Part shown: positions 15,443-23,573 of the stretch, piece by piece | Position numbering within the stretch: the stretch's first letter is position 1 | How the letters are laid out: every line of letters begins with the position of its first letter | Assembly (NCBI RefSeq): GCF_029851875.1 | Contig: NZ_JARKVC010000021.1 | Coordinates: forward strand, 1 to 44,583 | Direction: 5' to 3' | From: Actinomyces sp. | Lineage (GTDB): Bacteria; Actinomycetota; Actinomycetes; Actinomycetales; Actinomycetaceae | Length of the DNA stretch: 44,583 bases | The notes under the pieces: model-generated | What the model was told of the DNA's origin: nothing | The model's input: only the letters and a program-made list of their open reading frames with translations | Databases searched by the model: none | Translations under genes and position numbers: made by a program

Positions 15443-16513
15443 ATGCGCGCACTCCGTAAGCCGGCCCCCGGGCCGGGCCTTGAGCTCCAGGAAGTCCCAG
15501 AGCCCGCTCCTGGTTTCCGCGAGGTCAAGATCCGCGTCCTGCGCACGGGGCTGTGCGGTACCGACCTCCACCTGGCTGGGTGGGATGAGTTCGCCGCCGC
15601 CCAGCTCAATCCGCCGATGACGCTGGGACACGAGTTCTACGGGGAGATCGTCGAGATCGGTCGAGGCACCGCCACGGACGCCACCACCGCGGACGGTGAC
15701 ACCGACTACCTGTCCATCGGCCAGCGTGTGAGCGTGGAGGGGCACATCACGTGCGGGCGCTGCCGCAACTGCCGAGCGGGACGTCGCCACCTGTGTATCC
15801 GCACCAGCTCCATCGGCGTCAACCGCGACGGCGCCTTCGCCGACTACGTTGTGGTGCCGGCGCGCAACGTCTGGCCGCAGGCCGATGAGATCGACCCGGA
15901 CCTGGGCGCGCTGTTCGACCCCTTCGGCAACGCCGTCCACACCGCCCTGCAGTTCCCGCTGGCCGGGGAGGACGTGCTGGTCACCGGTGCCGGACCGATC
16001 GGCGTCATGTGCGCAGCGATCGCTCGTCACTGCGGAGCACGCAACGTCGTCATCACAGACCTGTCCGACTACCGGCTGTCTCTGGCGGCCAGGGTCGGGG
16101 CAGTCACGGTCAACACCGGCACGCAGGACCTGCGCGAGGTCATGGCGGGCCTGGGGATGACTGAGGGCTTCGACGTCGGCCTGGAGCTCTCCGGTGCCCC
16201 GTCAGCCACCCGCCAGATGATTGAGGTCTGCAACCACGGCGCGAAGATCGCGATGCTGGGACTGCCCAAGGCCGGCTACGAGGTGGACTGGAACCAGGTC
16301 ATCACCCACATGCTCACCATCCAGGGCGTCTACGGCCGCGAGATGTATGACACCTGGTACAAGGGAAGCTTCATGCTGGGCTCCTCTCGCGAGCTGCGTG
16401 ACCAGATCCGTGGCATCATCACCCACCGTTTCGCGCCCGAGGAGTGGGACCAGGCCTTTGAGGCCGCTCGCTCCGGGCAGTGCGGCAAGGTCATCATCAA
16501 CTGGGAAGACTGA
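15443..16513 (+). CDS. tdh: L-threonine 3-dehydrogenase
   Basis: This zinc-dependent, NAD-linked enzyme oxidises L-threonine to 2-amino-3-ketobutyrate, the substrate of the next gene's product. From the ATG at 15443 (GAGGAG at 15431-15436) the protein has 356 residues. The catalytic zinc ligands fall at Cys38 (GLCGTD), His63 and Glu64 (GHEFYG), the same numbers as in the E. coli enzyme. A four-cysteine structural-zinc lobe follows (CGRCRNC...LC), then the Rossmann segment VTGAGPIGVMCA. An open frame extends upstream to 15338 but has no family sequence. The kbl gene follows after 12 bases, so the pair forms the two-step threonine-to-glycine pathway. Confidence 0.95.
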   Translation: MRALRKPAPGPGLELQEVPEPAPGFREVKIRVLRTGLCGTDLHLAGWDEFAAAQLNPPMTLGHEFYGEIVEIGRGTATDATTADGDTDYLSIGQRVSVEGHITCGRCRNCRAGRRHLCIRTSSIGVNRDGAFADYVVVPARNVWPQADEIDPDLGALFDPFGNAVHTALQFPLAGEDVLVTGAGPIGVMCAAIARHCGARNVVITDLSDYRLSLAARVGAVTVNTGTQDLREVMAGLGMTEGFDVGLELSGAPSATRQMIEVCNHGAKIAMLGLPKAGYEVDWNQVITHMLTIQGVYGREMYDTWYKGSFMLGSSRELRDQIRGIITHRFAPEEWDQAFEAARSGQCGKVIINWED

Positions 16514-16525
16514 CAGGAGCTGAGC

Positions 16526-17713
16526 GTGTTCACCTTCAAGGACGAGATCATCCAGGAGCTGGCCGGCATCGAAGAGGCCGGTCTGACCAAGCGCGAGCGC
16601 ATCATCACCTCCGCCCAGGGCAGCGAGGTGGAGACCGAGTCCGGGCCGGCGCTGAACTTCTGCGCCAACAACTACCTGGGGCTGGCCGACGACTCACGCG
16701 TGCGCGAGGCTGCCCAGGACGCCCTGGAGCAGTGGGGCTTCGGGATGAGCTCGGTGCGCTTCATCTGCGGCACCCAGTCCCCCCACCGCGAGCTGGAGCG
16801 CGAGCTGGCCGACTGGCTGGGCACGGACGATGCCATCCTCTTCTCCAGCTGTTTTGACGCCAACGGGGCGATCTTCGACGTGCTGCTGCGCGCCGGGGAC
16901 GCGATCATCTCCGACGCCCTCAACCACGCCTCGATCATCGACGGCGTGCGCCTGTGCAAGGCCACACGCTACCGCTACGCCAACGGGGACGTGGCAGACC
17001 TGCGCCGCCAGCTGGAGGCTGCTCGCCAGGCCGGCTCGCAGCGCATCATGATCGTGACCGACGGCGTGTTCTCGATGGACGGCTGCTACGCGCCGCTGCC
17101 TCAGATCGTGGAGGTCGCCGAGGAGTTCGGTGCGCTGGTCATGGTGGACGACTCCCACGCCACCGGCTTCGTCGGCGCAACAGGAGCGGGGACCCCTGAG
17201 CTCCTGGGCGTGCAGGTGGACGTCCTGTCCGGCACCCTCGGCAAGGCGCTGGGCGGGGCCAGCGGTGGCTATATCGCTGGGCCGCAGGAGATCGTCGACG
17301 TCCTGCGACAGCGCGCCCGGCCGTACCTGTTCTCCAACACGGTCGCGCCGGCCGTGGTGGGCGGCAGCCTGCGGGCGGTGCGCATCGCCCGGCACGCCGA
17401 GGAGTCCCGGGCCGCGCTGGCCCGCAACGCCGAGCTCTTCCGCTCCCTGATGGCACAGGCCGGCTTCGACCTCCTACCCGGTTCCCACGCGATCGTGCCG
17501 GTGATGTTCCCAGGCGAGGACGGCGCCCGTCTGGCGGCCCAGATCGCCGACCGGATGCTGGAGCTGGGCGTGTACGTCATCGCCTTCTCCTACCCGGTGG
17601 TACCCAAGGGCAAGGCCCGGATCCGGGTCCAGCTCTCCGCCGCGCACAGCGAGGCGGACGTGCGCCGGTGCGTGGAGGCCTTCGTCCAGGCCCGCGAGGA
17701 GATCACCCGCTAG
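16526..17713 (+). CDS. kbl: Glycine C-acetyltransferase (2-amino-3-ketobutyrate CoA ligase)
   Basis: A PLP-dependent enzyme of the alpha-oxoamine synthase family; it splits 2-amino-3-ketobutyrate with CoA into glycine and acetyl-CoA. The 395-residue protein has FCANNYLGLA near the N-terminus, VDDSHATGFVG (PLP-binding Asp/His) and the Schiff-base lysine Lys240 in SGTLGKALGGASGG. It begins with GTG at 16526 behind AGGAG (16515-16519), 12 bases after the tdh stop. Its stop codon is part of a short hairpin shared with the convergent cycA-like gene, whose product may import glycine-type amino acids (inferred metabolic link). Confidence 0.96.
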   Translation: MFTFKDEIIQELAGIEEAGLTKRERIITSAQGSEVETESGPALNFCANNYLGLADDSRVREAAQDALEQWGFGMSSVRFICGTQSPHRELERELADWLGTDDAILFSSCFDANGAIFDVLLRAGDAIISDALNHASIIDGVRLCKATRYRYANGDVADLRRQLEAARQAGSQRIMIVTDGVFSMDGCYAPLPQIVEVAEEFGALVMVDDSHATGFVGATGAGTPELLGVQVDVLSGTLGKALGGASGGYIAGPQEIVDVLRQRARPYLFSNTVAPAVVGGSLRAVRIARHAEESRAALARNAELFRSLMAQAGFDLLPGSHAIVPVMFPGEDGARLAAQIADRMLELGVYVIAFSYPVVPKGKARIRVQLSAAHSEADVRRCVEAFVQAREEITR

Positions 17714-17729
17714 GCCTGGGCTCAGGCCT
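17712..17729. terminator. Short hairpin spanning two convergent stop codons
   Basis: AGGCCTG (17712-17718) and CAGGCCT (17723-17729) form a seven-base stem with a four-base loop. It includes the kbl stop (17711-17713) and the stop of the convergent permease gene (17722-17724). Confidence 0.4.
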
Positions 17730-19101
17730 GACGCGCCAGGCGGCGTCCCCGCAGCCACCAGGCCGCGCCCAGGGCCACGAGCCACAACGGCGAGACCGCC
17801 ACCGCCATCCGGGTGTCCTGCGCCAGGGTCAGCGTCCAGGTCACGAAGGCAAAGAACACCAAGCTGCCCCAGGCCGCCACCCGCCCTCCAGGCACCGTGA
17901 AGGCACTGGCCGCGTGCCGCTCGGGGTAGATCCGGCGGTACCGCAGGTAGGAGACCACGATGACGCACCACACGAGGATGAACAGCACGCTCGCCACCGT
18001 GGTCACCAGGGTGAAGGCGTCCATGATGGAACCGGACAGGTAGAGCAGCGGGATCGCGCACAACAGCCCGGCGCAGGTCACCAGCAAGGAGGCACCCGGC
18101 ACGCTGCGAGCGGTCAGCCTGCGGAAGACCGACGGCGCCTGGTCAGCCATCGCCAGGCCGAAGAGCATCCGGGAGGTGGAGTAGATACCCGAGTTGGCGC
18201 TGGAGGCCGCGGCCGTGAGCACCACGAAGTTGACCACGCTGGCGGCCACCCCGAGCCCGGCCAGGGAGAACATGGCGACGAAGGGGCTGTCCTGCGGCGA
18301 GACCTCCCGCCAGGGAGTCACCGCCATGATGGCCGCGAGCGCGCCGAGGTAGAACAGGACGATCCGCAAGGGAATGGCGTTGATGGCCTTGGGCAGAGTG
18401 ACGTGCGGGTCCTTGGCCTCGGCGGCGGCCGTGCCGATCAGCTCGGTGCCCACAAAGGCGAAGACGGCGATCTGGAAGGCTCCGGCGAAGCCGTGGAAGC
18501 CGTGGGGGAAGAGCCCGCCGTCGTTCCACAGGTTGGCCACGTCGGCCCGGGCTCCGTTGGGTGCCTGGAAGCCGATTGCCACCATGTAGACCCCCACCGC
18601 CACCAGGGCGATGATGGCCACGATCTTGATGATGGAGAACCAGAACTCGATCTCACCGAAGGCCTTGACCGTGGCCAGGTTGAGCCCGAGCAGCACGACG
18701 ACAGCGACGACGGGTGGGATCCACAGCGGCAAGGCAGGCCACCAGAAGCGCACATAGCCGGTGATGACCACGACCTCAGCCACCGCGGTCACCAGCCAGC
18801 AGAAGTAGTAGGTCCACCCGGTCATGTACCCGGCCCAGGGGCCGATCAGGTCGTGGGCGACGTCAGCGAAGGAGCGGTACTCCAAGTTGGAGAGCATGAC
18901 CTCACCCAGTGCCCGCATGACCAGGAAGAGCACGGCGCCGATGACGGCGTAGACCAGGAGCACCCCCGGACCAGCCAGGGAGATCGTCTTGCCTGAGCCC
19001 ATGAACAGGCCCGTGCCGATTGCCCCGCCGATGGCAATAAGCTGGACATGGCGGTTGGTCAGGCGTCGCTGGAGCTGGGAGTCGTCCTGCTGCTCATCCA
19101 T
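17722..19101 (-). CDS. cycA: D-serine/D-alanine/glycine-type amino acid permease (APC family)
   Basis: A secondary transporter of the amino acid/polyamine/organocation superfamily with 12 predicted helices. The N-terminal helix reads LTNRHVQLIAIGGAIGTG, close to E. coli CycA, and similarity appears to continue (LSNLEYRSF, SANSGIYSTSRMLFGLA), so CycA-like substrates (glycine, D-alanine, D-serine) are the best guess over AroP or GabP. From the ATG at 19101 the protein has 459 residues; AAGGAG lies five bases upstream. The 10 residues before it are not conserved. TAAGAT at 19135-19130 on the minus strand may be the -10. It is convergent with kbl. Confidence 0.88.
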   Translation of the reverse strand: MDEQQDDSQLQRRLTNRHVQLIAIGGAIGTGLFMGSGKTISLAGPGVLLVYAVIGAVLFLVMRALGEVMLSNLEYRSFADVAHDLIGPWAGYMTGWTYYFCWLVTAVAEVVVITGYVRFWWPALPLWIPPVVAVVVLLGLNLATVKAFGEIEFWFSIIKIVAIIALVAVGVYMVAIGFQAPNGARADVANLWNDGGLFPHGFHGFAGAFQIAVFAFVGTELIGTAAAEAKDPHVTLPKAINAIPLRIVLFYLGALAAIMAVTPWREVSPQDSPFVAMFSLAGLGVAASVVNFVVLTAAASSANSGIYSTSRMLFGLAMADQAPSVFRRLTARSVPGASLLVTCAGLLCAIPLLYLSGSIMDAFTLVTTVASVLFILVWCVIVVSYLRYRRIYPERHAASAFTVPGGRVAAWGSLVFFAFVTWTLTLAQDTRMAVAVSPLWLVALGAAWWLRGRRLARQA

Positions 19102-19144
19102 GGCATCTCCTTGGGGCTGGGTCCCGGGCATCTTAGTCCCCCGC

Positions 19145-19150
19145 TAGGCT
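19145..19150 (+). promoter_or_regulatory. -10 element TAGGCT of the DUF2079 gene
   Basis: TAGGCT ends eight bases before the ATG at 19159 and no Shine-Dalgarno separates them, so a leaderless or near-leaderless message is likely. The same hexamer serves luxS at 35112. No -35 is evident. Confidence 0.4.
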
Positions 19151-19158
19151 CGTGACCG

Positions 19159-20724
19159 ATGTGTGTACCTGCAGCCCGCCTGCCTGAACGTGGACGCCCC
19201 CTGCCTGCGGCAGCCGTGACAGTGATCGGCGCAGCCGCCTTCATCATGCTGTCCGTGGGACAGTGGCGTTCTTACCAGGTCCCCAGCTGGGACCTGGCGA
19301 TCTTCTCCCAGCTCGCCAAGGACTACGCCCATCTTCAGGCCCCGGTCGTGCCGATCAAAGGTGAGGGCTTCAACCTCCTCGGCGATCACTTCCATCCTGT
19401 CCTCGTCCTGCTGGCCCCCGCCTGGTGGATCGCGCCCAGCCCCCTGACGCTGCTCATCGTCCAGGACCTGCTCCTGGCCCTGTCCGCCTGGCCGCTGACC
19501 CGCTTGGCCACCCGCTACCTGGGCACAGTCGGCGGCACGGCGCTCGGCCTCGTCTACGTCCTGTCCTGGGGCCTGCAGACGGCGGTAGCGGCCCAGTTCC
19601 ACGAGATCGCCTTCGCCGTGCCGATGCTGGCCTGGGCCTCGGCCGCCTTCGCCGAGGGCCGCTGGTGGGCGGTGGCGGGATGGTCGGCTCCCCTGGTCCT
19701 GGTCAAGGAGGACCTGGGCCTGACGGTCCTCATGATTGGTCTGGCCATCGCCTGGAAGGGGCGTCACAGCGCTCCCACCGGCTCCCCCGCTCGCGCGCGG
19801 CTGCGGCTGGGGCGCCGGGTCCTGGAGCCGACGACGACGCAGCTGGGCCTCGGCCTCGCCGCCTTCGGGGTCGTGGTCTTCCTGGTGACGGTGGGTCTCA
19901 TCCTGCCCGCGCTGTCTCCGACAGGCACCTGGGAGTACGGGCTGGGAGGTAACACCTCTGACGGCTCAGGCACCTCCGCCCCTGCCGCGAGCAACCTGCT
20001 GCTGCGCGCGCTGTGGCCGCCGGTCAAGATCGTCACCCTCCTCCTGCTGGTCATGACTGCAGGCGTCATCGGCCTGGCCTCCCCGTGGATGGCGGTCATG
20101 GCCCCCACGCTGGCCTGGCGCTTCCTGTCCACCAAGAGCGCCTACTGGGACTGGTCGCTGTGGCACTACAACGCCGTCCTCATGCCGATCGCGCTGGGCG
20201 CGCTGCTGGAGGTGCTCATCCGCCTGCGTCAGCGCCACGCCGCTGACCCTGCCACCGGCCAGCCGGAGCCTCGCCGACGAGGCCGGACCGCGAGCACGTC
20301 GCTGTGGCAGCCCTCCGTCCCGACCTGGCTCCGGGGGACGGCACTGGTCGCCGTCGTCATCCCCGTGGCCACCGCCCTGTGGACCGCACCCGCCCTCCCG
20401 CTGGCGCAGATGACCCAGCCGGGCTGGGGCCAGGTGCCTGCGCGCGCTGCCTCCGCCCAGGAGATCCTGAGCCTCATCCCCGACGGTGCCACGGTCGAGA
20501 GTGACCTGGGTCTGCTGCCCTACCTCGTGCCGGAGCACACCGTCTACTGGGTGGGCACCGCACAGGCAGTGGTCCCGGACTACGTGGTCATCGACCCGCT
20601 CTCGGGCAGCTGGGGCGCGCTGGCGCCCCAGGACGCGGCCAGGTGGGCACAGGAGCAGACTGGGGTCCGTTATGAGCTCATCTTCGACCGTGACGACTAC
20701 CAGGTCGCCAAGCGCGTGGGTTAG
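19159..20724 (+). CDS. DUF2079 family integral membrane protein
   Basis: A 521-residue polytopic membrane protein of the DUF2079 family, distantly related to GT-C-type membrane proteins. Conserved family features are an early WDLAIFSQ segment, GDHFHPVLVLLAP, FHEIAFAVPMLAWA and KEDLGLTV; these polar residues within hydrophobic stretches probably form the active or binding site. About ten helices precede a C-terminal extracytoplasmic segment (residues ~430-521) with GATVESDLGLLPYL. The biochemical role is unknown. The gene is divergent from the CycA-like permease with 57 bases between them, and its 3' end overlaps the start of a FluC gene by about 53 bases, suggesting coupled translation. Confidence 0.85.
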   Translation: MCVPAARLPERGRPLPAAAVTVIGAAAFIMLSVGQWRSYQVPSWDLAIFSQLAKDYAHLQAPVVPIKGEGFNLLGDHFHPVLVLLAPAWWIAPSPLTLLIVQDLLLALSAWPLTRLATRYLGTVGGTALGLVYVLSWGLQTAVAAQFHEIAFAVPMLAWASAAFAEGRWWAVAGWSAPLVLVKEDLGLTVLMIGLAIAWKGRHSAPTGSPARARLRLGRRVLEPTTTQLGLGLAAFGVVVFLVTVGLILPALSPTGTWEYGLGGNTSDGSGTSAPAASNLLLRALWPPVKIVTLLLLVMTAGVIGLASPWMAVMAPTLAWRFLSTKSAYWDWSLWHYNAVLMPIALGALLEVLIRLRQRHAADPATGQPEPRRRGRTASTSLWQPSVPTWLRGTALVAVVIPVATALWTAPALPLAQMTQPGWGQVPARAASAQEILSLIPDGATVESDLGLLPYLVPEHTVYWVGTAQAVVPDYVVIDPLSGSWGALAPQDAARWAQEQTGVRYELIFDRDDYQVAKRVG

Positions 20725-21166
20725 GCGCTACCAGACACCGCTTGCCGTCTTTGCCGGCGGGGCGCTGGGCACGCTGGTGCGTGCCGGGACGGCCCGCCTG
20801 TGGCCTCATGCCGCCGGGGACCTGCCGACGGCGACCCTGGTGGTCAACCTCGTCGGCGCCCTCGCGCTCGGTCTCCTCCTGGGCCGCCTCGCCCTGGCCC
20901 CTGACACCGGGTGGCGGCGCACGCTGCGCCTCGGGCTCGGGACCGGCTTCATGGGCGGGCTGACGACCTACTCCACCTTCATCCTGGAGGTCGAGCGCCT
21001 GGCCAGTGGTGCCGGCCTGCTCAGTGCGGCGACCTACCTGGCCGGCTCGCTCGTGGCCGGGGTCGCGCTGGCCGCCTCCGGCCTGTGGCTGGCCGGACTC
21101 GGTGCACGCCGTCGTGCAGCCGGTTCCCCGCTCGGCAGACCGGCCGCTCGGAGAGGCCAGTCATGA
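20672..21166 (+). CDS. crcB: Fluoride channel subunit FluC/CrcB (first copy)
   Basis: FluC proteins are small four-helix membrane channels that let fluoride leave the cell as antiparallel dimers. The core shows GGALGTLVRAG, NLVGALALGLLLG (conserved Asn of the pore) and GTGFMGGLTTYSTF, the signature after the helix-3 break. From the ATG at 20672 it has 164 residues; a GTG at 20690 is a possible alternative, and either overlaps the end of the DUF2079 gene. The C-terminus is Arg-rich. A second copy follows with an ATGA overlap, so the two probably form a heterodimer. No fluoride riboswitch was recognised upstream. Confidence 0.85.
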   Translation: MSSSSTVTTTRSPSAWVRRYQTPLAVFAGGALGTLVRAGTARLWPHAAGDLPTATLVVNLVGALALGLLLGRLALAPDTGWRRTLRLGLGTGFMGGLTTYSTFILEVERLASGAGLLSAATYLAGSLVAGVALAASGLWLAGLGARRRAAGSPLGRPAARRGQS

Positions 21167-21576
21167 CCACCGCGTCCTGGCTCCTGCTCGCGCTGGCCGG
21201 CGGACTGGGTGCGGTGGCGCGCTCTGAGGTCGACTCACGTGTGGGCACCGCCGTGGCTGCGCGAGGTGACAGCCACCGAAGGAGACCCGGCCAGAGGCCG
21301 GTTGCGCTGGGCACGGCCGTGGTCAACGTCAGCGCCTGTCTGCTGCTCGGCCTCCTGACCGGCGTCTCTGCCTCGTTCGCCCCCACGCTCGTCACGGTCC
21401 TGGGAACCGGCTTCCTCGGCGGCTACTCCACCTTCTCCACCGCCTGCGTGGAGGCTGCGCGGCTCGTGCTCTCCGGCCGGCCACGGGCCGGGTTCCTCCA
21501 CGCTGCGACCATGGCAGGCACGAGCCTGCTGGCAGCGGTGGGAGGCCTCGTCCTCGGCTCGGTGATCGTGGCCTGA
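21163..21576 (+). CDS. crcB: Fluoride channel subunit FluC/CrcB (second copy)
   Basis: The 137-residue partner of the preceding gene begins within its stop codon (ATGA, 21163-21166). Motifs match the family: GGLGAVARSEV near the start, the pore Asn in VVNVSACLLLGLL, and GTGFLGGYSTFSTA. Many Gram-positive bacteria carry two adjacent FluC genes whose products are obligate heterodimers, with each chain having a degenerate half-site (family knowledge). An Arg-rich loop (DSHRRRPGQR) between helices 1 and 2 is longer than usual. The next 178 bases up to eda hold no gene. Confidence 0.88.
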   Translation: MTTASWLLLALAGGLGAVARSEVDSRVGTAVAARGDSHRRRPGQRPVALGTAVVNVSACLLLGLLTGVSASFAPTLVTVLGTGFLGGYSTFSTACVEAARLVLSGRPRAGFLHAATMAGTSLLAAVGGLVLGSVIVA

Positions 21577-21754
21577 GCGCCGGCTCCCCGCTGCCAGCGG
21601 CCCACAGCCCACAGCGGCAACATAGTGCAACCCGGCCGCCTCTCTCACGCCCGCTCCTAGCCTGGAACCAGCCCCGCACACAGCCTGCGGCTGCTCACGC
21701 AGGTGCCGCAGCGGTGCTGTCGACGTCGCCTGACACAGTCAAAGGAGATCGCCC

Positions 21755-22387
21755 GTGTCGTTACAAGACCTGTTGTCCGCCAACCCCGTCGTTCCCGTCG
21801 TCGTCGTCGACTCCACCGAGGAGGGCGTGGGCGTGGGCCGGGCCCTGGTGGCCGGCGGCATCACGACGGCGGAGGTCACCTTCCGCACCGCCGCCGCAGC
21901 CGACGCCATCCGCGCCATGAGCGAGATCGAAGGGCTGACGGTGGGGGCTGGCACCGTCGTCAACCCGGCCCAGGTCGAGGCCGCTGTGGCCGCGGGCGCC
22001 CAGTACATCGTCTCCCCGGGACTCCGTGCCGAGGTCGTGCGCGCCACCCAGGAGGCCGGCGTCATCTCCCTGCCTGCCTGCACAGACGCTTCGTGGATCA
22101 TGGCCGCTCTCGCGCTGGGTCTGGACACGGTCAAGTTCTTCCCGGCTGAGACCAGTGGCGGCATCGCTACGATCAAGGCGCTGTCCGCTGCCTTCCCCGG
22201 CCTGCGCTTCATGCCTACCGGCGGCGTGAGCGCCGCCAACCTGGCGGACTACCTCGGCGTCCCGGTCGTCGCCGCCTGCGGCGGGTCCTGGATGGTCAAG
22301 AAGGACCTGGTCAAGGCCGGTGCCTGGGAGGAGATCACCCGTCTGTCCGCCCAGGCTGTCGCGATCGCGAAGGAGTGTGGCCGATGA
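21755..22387 (+). CDS. eda: 2-dehydro-3-deoxyphosphogluconate (KDPG) aldolase
   Basis: A class I aldolase that splits KDPG into pyruvate and glyceraldehyde 3-phosphate at the end of the Entner-Doudoroff and hexuronate pathways. The 210-residue TIM-barrel protein has the Schiff-base lysine in VKFFPAE (Lys127), the catalytic Glu40 in AEVTFRT, and the phosphate-binding PTGGV near residue 155. GTG at 21755 is supported by AAGGAG at 21742-21747. It overlaps the sugar kinase gene by four bases. No dehydratase (edd) is present, which points to a 2-keto-3-deoxygluconate route fed by uronic acids or by an unlinked step, rather than a complete Entner-Doudoroff unit here. Confidence 0.92.
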   Translation: MSLQDLLSANPVVPVVVVDSTEEGVGVGRALVAGGITTAEVTFRTAAAADAIRAMSEIEGLTVGAGTVVNPAQVEAAVAAGAQYIVSPGLRAEVVRATQEAGVISLPACTDASWIMAALALGLDTVKFFPAETSGGIATIKALSAAFPGLRFMPTGGVSAANLADYLGVPVVAACGGSWMVKKDLVKAGAWEEITRLSAQAVAIAKECGR

Positions 22388-23487
22388 GCGCCCCCGTTAC
22401 CGTCCGTTCTGCCCACGAGTGCCGTTACGACGTCGTCTCCCTCGGCGAGGTCATGCTGCGTCTGGACCCTGGTGAGGGACGCGTGCGCACCGCCCGTCGC
22501 TTCGAGGCCTGGGAAGGGGGTGGCGAGTACAACGTCGCTCGTGGGCTGTCACGGTGCTTCGGCCTGCGAGCAGGTGTGGTCACCGCCCTGGCGGACAACG
22601 AGGTGGGCCACCTCATCGAGAACCTCATCCTGGGCGGCGGCGTGGACCCCATGATCCACTGGTCCTCCTATGACGGCATCGGCCGCACGGTACGCAACGG
22701 CCTGAACTTCACTGAGCGCGGCTTCGGTGTGCGTGGCGCCGTCGGCGTCTCGGACCGCGGCCACACCGCGATCTCCCAGCTGCGTGCGCAGGACGTGGAC
22801 TGGGAGGACCTCTTCGGCCGCCAGGGCGTACGCTGGCTGCACACCGGAGGCATCTTCGCCGCGCTGTCAGAGCAGGCCGCCGAGGTCGCCCAGGCGGCCA
22901 TGCAGGCCGCGCACGAGCACGGCACCATCGTCTCCTACGACCTCAACTACCGCCCCTCGCTGTGGAAGGGGATCGGTGGGATCGAGCGCGCCCAGGAGGT
23001 CAACCGCTCCCTGGCCCGCTACGTGGACGTCATGATCGGCAACGAGGAGGACTTCACCGCCTCCCTCGGCTTCGAGGTCGAAGGCGTGGACGCGAACCTG
23101 TCCACGCTGGACACCTCCGCCTTCGAGGCGATGATCGAGCAGGTGACCAGCGAGTTCACGAACTTCAAGGTCGCCGCCACGACGCTGCGTCAGGTGCGCA
23201 CCGCCACCGTCAACGACTGGGCGGCTATCGCCTGGTCTCGCGAGGGCGGGTTCGTCCGCTCCACCCAGCGCCCTGGCCTGGAGATCCTGGACCGCGTGGG
23301 CGGGGGCGACTCCTTCGCCTCCGGCCTGATCTACGGTCTGATGGAGCTGGGTGAGCTGGCTCAGGCCGTCGAGTTCGGCGCCGCTCACGGTGCGCTGGCC
23401 ATGACGACCCCGGGTGACACGACCATGGCGACCAAGGCTGAGGTTGAGCGCCTGGTGGCCGGCGGGAGTGCCCGCGTCCAGCGCTGA
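22384..23487 (+). CDS. kdgK: PfkB-family sugar kinase, probable 2-dehydro-3-deoxygluconokinase
   Basis: It probably phosphorylates 2-keto-3-deoxygluconate to KDPG, the substrate of the upstream aldolase; the assignment rests on the operon. The 367-residue protein has the PfkB N-terminal pattern (VVSLGEVMLRLDP), the GGGEYNVARGLSRCFG substrate-loop segment and the C-terminal signature with catalytic base Asp309 in GGGDSFASG. Translation starts at ATG 22384 inside the eda stop (ATGA). It is longer than typical KdgK proteins (about 310-340 residues), partly through an insertion around SLGFEVEGVDANLSTLD. The gene is followed by a repeat-filled region with no gene. Confidence 0.85.
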   Translation: MSAPVTVRSAHECRYDVVSLGEVMLRLDPGEGRVRTARRFEAWEGGGEYNVARGLSRCFGLRAGVVTALADNEVGHLIENLILGGGVDPMIHWSSYDGIGRTVRNGLNFTERGFGVRGAVGVSDRGHTAISQLRAQDVDWEDLFGRQGVRWLHTGGIFAALSEQAAEVAQAAMQAAHEHGTIVSYDLNYRPSLWKGIGGIERAQEVNRSLARYVDVMIGNEEDFTASLGFEVEGVDANLSTLDTSAFEAMIEQVTSEFTNFKVAATTLRQVRTATVNDWAAIAWSREGGFVRSTQRPGLEILDRVGGGDSFASGLIYGLMELGELAQAVEFGAAHGALAMTTPGDTTMATKAEVERLVAGGSARVQR

Positions 23488-23573
23488 GACCTGCGCTCCT
23501 GACGGGGCGGTGGCACCGATGGCGTGCCGCCGCCTCGTCTTCGTGGGGGCAACCAGTCGCTTGAGGGACAGTA

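Noticed and set aside
17668-18996. Long plus-strand open frame opposite the CycA-like permease
   Set aside because: It is His/Gly/Gln-rich with no family features, and mirrors a strongly recognised permease on the other strand.
21577-21754. Fluoride riboswitch or small RNA next to the FluC genes
   Set aside because: It lies after, not before, the channel genes, and no fluoride-aptamer pseudoknot pattern was recognised by eye.
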